NCBI RefSeq assembly: GCF_000526715.1
Contig: NZ_JAGP01000001.1
Span: 434,001 to 498,000 of the forward strand
Reading direction: 5' to 3'
DNA length: 64,000 nt
From: Hydrogenovibrio kuenenii DSM 12350
Lineage (GTDB): Bacteria > Pseudomonadota > Gammaproteobacteria > Thiomicrospirales > Thiomicrospiraceae
Position 1 is the first letter of the stretch. Every line of letters begins with the position of its first letter. Below the pieces are notes generated by a model. That model did no database searches. It was not told the DNA's origin and saw only the letters and a list, made by a program, of their open reading frames with translations. The position numbers and the translations under genes are program-made. Shown here in pieces: positions 62,107 to 64,000 of the stretch.

Positions 62107-63336
62107 TTATCGTAATTGAATAATCTGCGCTAAAGCACTAACGACATGAGGGGATTTTTTGACAAAGAAATTGTCTTTATTCCAAACATAGCCACTCAAT
62201 ACGGAAGTAATGGCTTGTTTGATTTTTTCTTCTTTGTTGCCTGCAAAAAACACAGTTTGTAAGTCACCGTTGTACCAAGTCTCGACGAACTCTCTAAATA
62301 CATTGATACCACGCATCATGTAATCTTCATAGTCTGTTTGCCAATCGACGGTTTTACCTTGTAATTCCTTAGCAGTTAAATCCGCGGCAACAGATCCTGA
62401 TTCAAGCGCGAGAGTGACTCCTGAGCTAAAAACTGGGTCAAGGAACTCAGAAGCATTTCCAACCAGTACAAAATTGTCGCCATAGAGTTTTTTCACCGCG
62501 GCGGAATAGCCACTCAAGAAACCGACTTCATTGATTTTATGTGCAGAAGCATAGCGCTTTTGCGTGCTAGGGTTGGTTGAGATGATGTGATCCCAGAATT
62601 CGGCTTCAGCCATATTAAACGACTGGAAATATTCTTCAGTGCAGACAATCCCCACAGAGGTGATACCATCGTTAAACGGAATGTTCCAAACCCAAGCATC
62701 GTTATTGCCGTGGATATCGACATAAATATAGCCATCCGTGCCATCAGTTGGGCGAACATCACCCTCTACGCGGCAGAAAGTCGCACGTCTGAGTGCCAAA
62801 CTCGGCTTCGCATCCAGGTTCAGCAAGCGTGGTAAGACACGACCATAACCTGATGCGTCAATGACTTTCTTGGTTTGATAAATTTTGATTTGGCCGTCTT
62901 TAGCTTTAACTGTGACTTGATTTAAATCTGGGTCATAGGCAATGACTTCCGACTCAAATTCGACATCTGCACCTTTGCTTTCTGCATCCTTAATTAACTC
63001 ATGGTCGAACTGTTCGCGTTTGACTTGAAAAGAACCATTGAACGGCTCTCCAAGGTTGTTATTGAAATGGAAAATTTCAAAGTGTTCAGTATCTTGGAAT
63101 GCGACGCCACCCTTGAATTGAAAGTTAGCTTTCTCTATGGCTTCCAGCATGTTGGCTTCGCTTAATAATTCATTACAGCGAGGCAGAAGGGATTCTCCTA
63201 TGACGAAGCGAGGAAAAACCTGGCGCTCAACAACTTTAACACAAAAACCTTTTTGTACCAGTTTTGCCGCAGCGATTGAACCTGCTGGGCCAGCTCCAAT
63301 AATAAAGACATCAAATTTTTGTATTGAACTGTTCAT
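62107..63336 (-). CDS. Flavin-dependent halogenase-like oxidoreductase
   Basis: A 409-residue flavoprotein. GAGPAGSIAAAKL is the FAD-binding GxGxxG (14-26), and GESLLPRCNELL (48-59) is typical of this superfamily. WVWNIP at 215-220 fits the WxWxIP motif of flavin-dependent halogenases, and K75 in FQFKGGVAF is a candidate for their catalytic Lys. NASEFLDPVFSSGVTLALESG is the FAD-ribityl region. Halogenase function is likely but not proven; an alternative is a geranylgeranyl-reductase-like or monooxygenase role. It faces the exporter gene, with 20 bp between stops, and lies 44 bp from the GT2 gene. Confidence 0.72.
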   Translation of the reverse strand: MNSSIQKFDVFIIGAGPAGSIAAAKLVQKGFCVKVVERQVFPRFVIGESLLPRCNELLSEANMLEAIEKANFQFKGGVAFQDTEHFEIFHFNNNLGEPFNGSFQVKREQFDHELIKDAESKGADVEFESEVIAYDPDLNQVTVKAKDGQIKIYQTKKVIDASGYGRVLPRLLNLDAKPSLALRRATFCRVEGDVRPTDGTDGYIYVDIHGNNDAWVWNIPFNDGITSVGIVCTEEYFQSFNMAEAEFWDHIISTNPSTQKRYASAHKINEVGFLSGYSAAVKKLYGDNFVLVGNASEFLDPVFSSGVTLALESGSVAADLTAKELQGKTVDWQTDYEDYMMRGINVFREFVETWYNGDLQTVFFAGNKEEKIKQAITSVLSGYVWNKDNFFVKKSPHVVSALAQIIQLR

Positions 63337-63380
63337 TGTTTTCCTGGTTTTACTGAATAGAAAGGAGGTCGTTTAAGTAT

Positions 63381-64000
63381 TTATTTTTGTTTAATGATTG
63401 GTTTAGTAAAAAAGTAACGGAATAGACCAACTGGATTGAGAGCTTTTCTTAAAAGTGTAAGGGCAACCATTCGAGTTATTTGGTTAATATCATAAAAAGG
63501 ACGAAAATGGCTAGCTCTTCGTTGTTCAGGATAGAAAGAGTCAATTGCAACAAATGCAAACTTGAAGCCGAGTTTTGCCGCAATGATTAGGATTTCACTT
63601 TCAAAAACAAAGCCCTGAGCTTTATTGTAGTGGGATTTTATTTGTGAGACCAATGAGATGGGGTAGAGGCGAAACCCTGATTGGCTGTCGACGATCTTAT
63701 AGGAAGCTGCCCAGCTTACCCAGAAGTCTGCAAATTTATTGGCAAATAGGCGAGCTTTAGGTGCATTTTCTCTGTTGTTTAGGCGTGCTGCGATAATCAA
63801 ACGATTCGGATAAGCTGCATAAGCTTGTATAAGCTCTGGAATATTGTCTGGGTTATGTTGACCGTCACCATCCAAGGTGATAACAAAGTCGATGCCATTT
63901 AATGATTTAGCGTGATTGAACCCAGTAATAAGGGCTTCAGCCTTACCTGAGTTCACTGCATGAGAAATAACGATAGCCTTGGTTTCTTGAGCTAGGGCTG
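63381..64000 (-). CDS. Glycosyltransferase family 2 (DPM1/DPG-synthase-like), partial
   Basis: The 5' end lies beyond the right edge; the frame is open from 64000. The core TLDGDGQHNPDNIPELIQAY has the DGDGQH metal-binding motif. SGFRLYPISL and FESEILI are typical of dolichyl-phosphate-sugar-synthase-like GT2s in aryl polyene clusters. It would glycosylate the polyene head group or supply a lipid-linked sugar. The in-frame GTG at 63956 is not a convincing start. Confidence 0.85.
   Translation of the reverse strand, partial: ALAQETKAIVISHAVNSGKAEALITGFNHAKSLNGIDFVITLDGDGQHNPDNIPELIQAYAAYPNRLIIAARLNNRENAPKARLFANKFADFWVSWAASYKIVDSQSGFRLYPISLVSQIKSHYNKAQGFVFESEILIIAAKLGFKFAFVAIDSFYPEQRRASHFRPFYDINQITRMVALTLLRKALNPVGLFRYFFTKPIIKQK

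Noticed and set aside
1-64000. CRISPR arrays, prophage, insertion sequences, rRNA
   Set aside because: No regularly spaced direct repeats, transposase, integrase, phage structural genes or rRNA were seen on either strand.

Overview
The window looks like the chromosome of an AT-rich gammaproteobacterium. Housekeeping order supports this: pepA-holC divergent from lptF-lptG, epmB-efp-epmA, sspA-sspB, yrfG-nudE, uvrB, class Ia nrdB, uup and pilT. A mevalonate-kinase/decarboxylase cluster, a likely persulfide-sensing ArsR repressor and a recurring palindrome suggest a sulfur-oxidising relative of Thiomicrospira, Hydrogenovibrio or Thiomicrorhabdus. That placement is an inference: no diagnostic carbon-fixation or sulfur-oxidation gene lies in the window.

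Layout. 1-4.1 kb: the end of a receiver-GGDEF diguanylate cyclase, a SprA-like putative metalloprotease, an ArsR repressor, a CtpA protease and a DJ-1/PfpI protein. 4.1-6.5 kb: a small RiPP locus with a Tat-signal precursor carrying four Gly-X-Cys-Gly motifs, a DUF692 (MNIO) maturase and a DUF2063 partner, of the bufferin/HvfABC kind. 6.5-20.5 kb: a beta-barrel protein, a GGDEF-EAL protein, a BrkB-type membrane protein, an ECF sigma factor with a DUF3379 partner, nrdB, uup, a spermidine-synthase-like protein, a thioredoxin-like protein, a TPMT methyltransferase, yrfG and nudE. 20.5-30.3 kb: aspartate aminotransferase, uvrB, an L,D-transpeptidase pair, mpaA, pilT, holC and pepA. 30.3-41.2 kb: lptFG, envelope glycan genes (GT9, flippase-like, GT39), the EF-P modification genes and sspAB. 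41.2-44.3 kb: three GHMP-fold mevalonate-pathway genes. 44.4-55.6 kb: a haem-binding HbpS-like protein and a Tad/Flp pilus operon from flp to a TadG-like protein and a barrel. 55.7 kb: tRNA-Ser(GGA). 56.2-64 kb: the left part of an aryl-polyene-type pathway (ACP, AMP-ligase, hotdog dehydratase, LpxL-like acyltransferase, LolA-like, MMPL exporter), facing a halogenase-like flavoprotein and a GT2 gene that runs off the right edge.

Two features are the most worth following. One is the divergent copper/metal-RiPP locus at 4.4-6.5 kb. The other is the aryl-polyene-type cluster with a flavoprotein carrying the halogenase WxWxIP motif. In addition, a palindrome family (core arm CCCAGCCTGGCAGATTTT) sits almost exclusively between convergent gene ends, and one arm is found in frame inside epmB.
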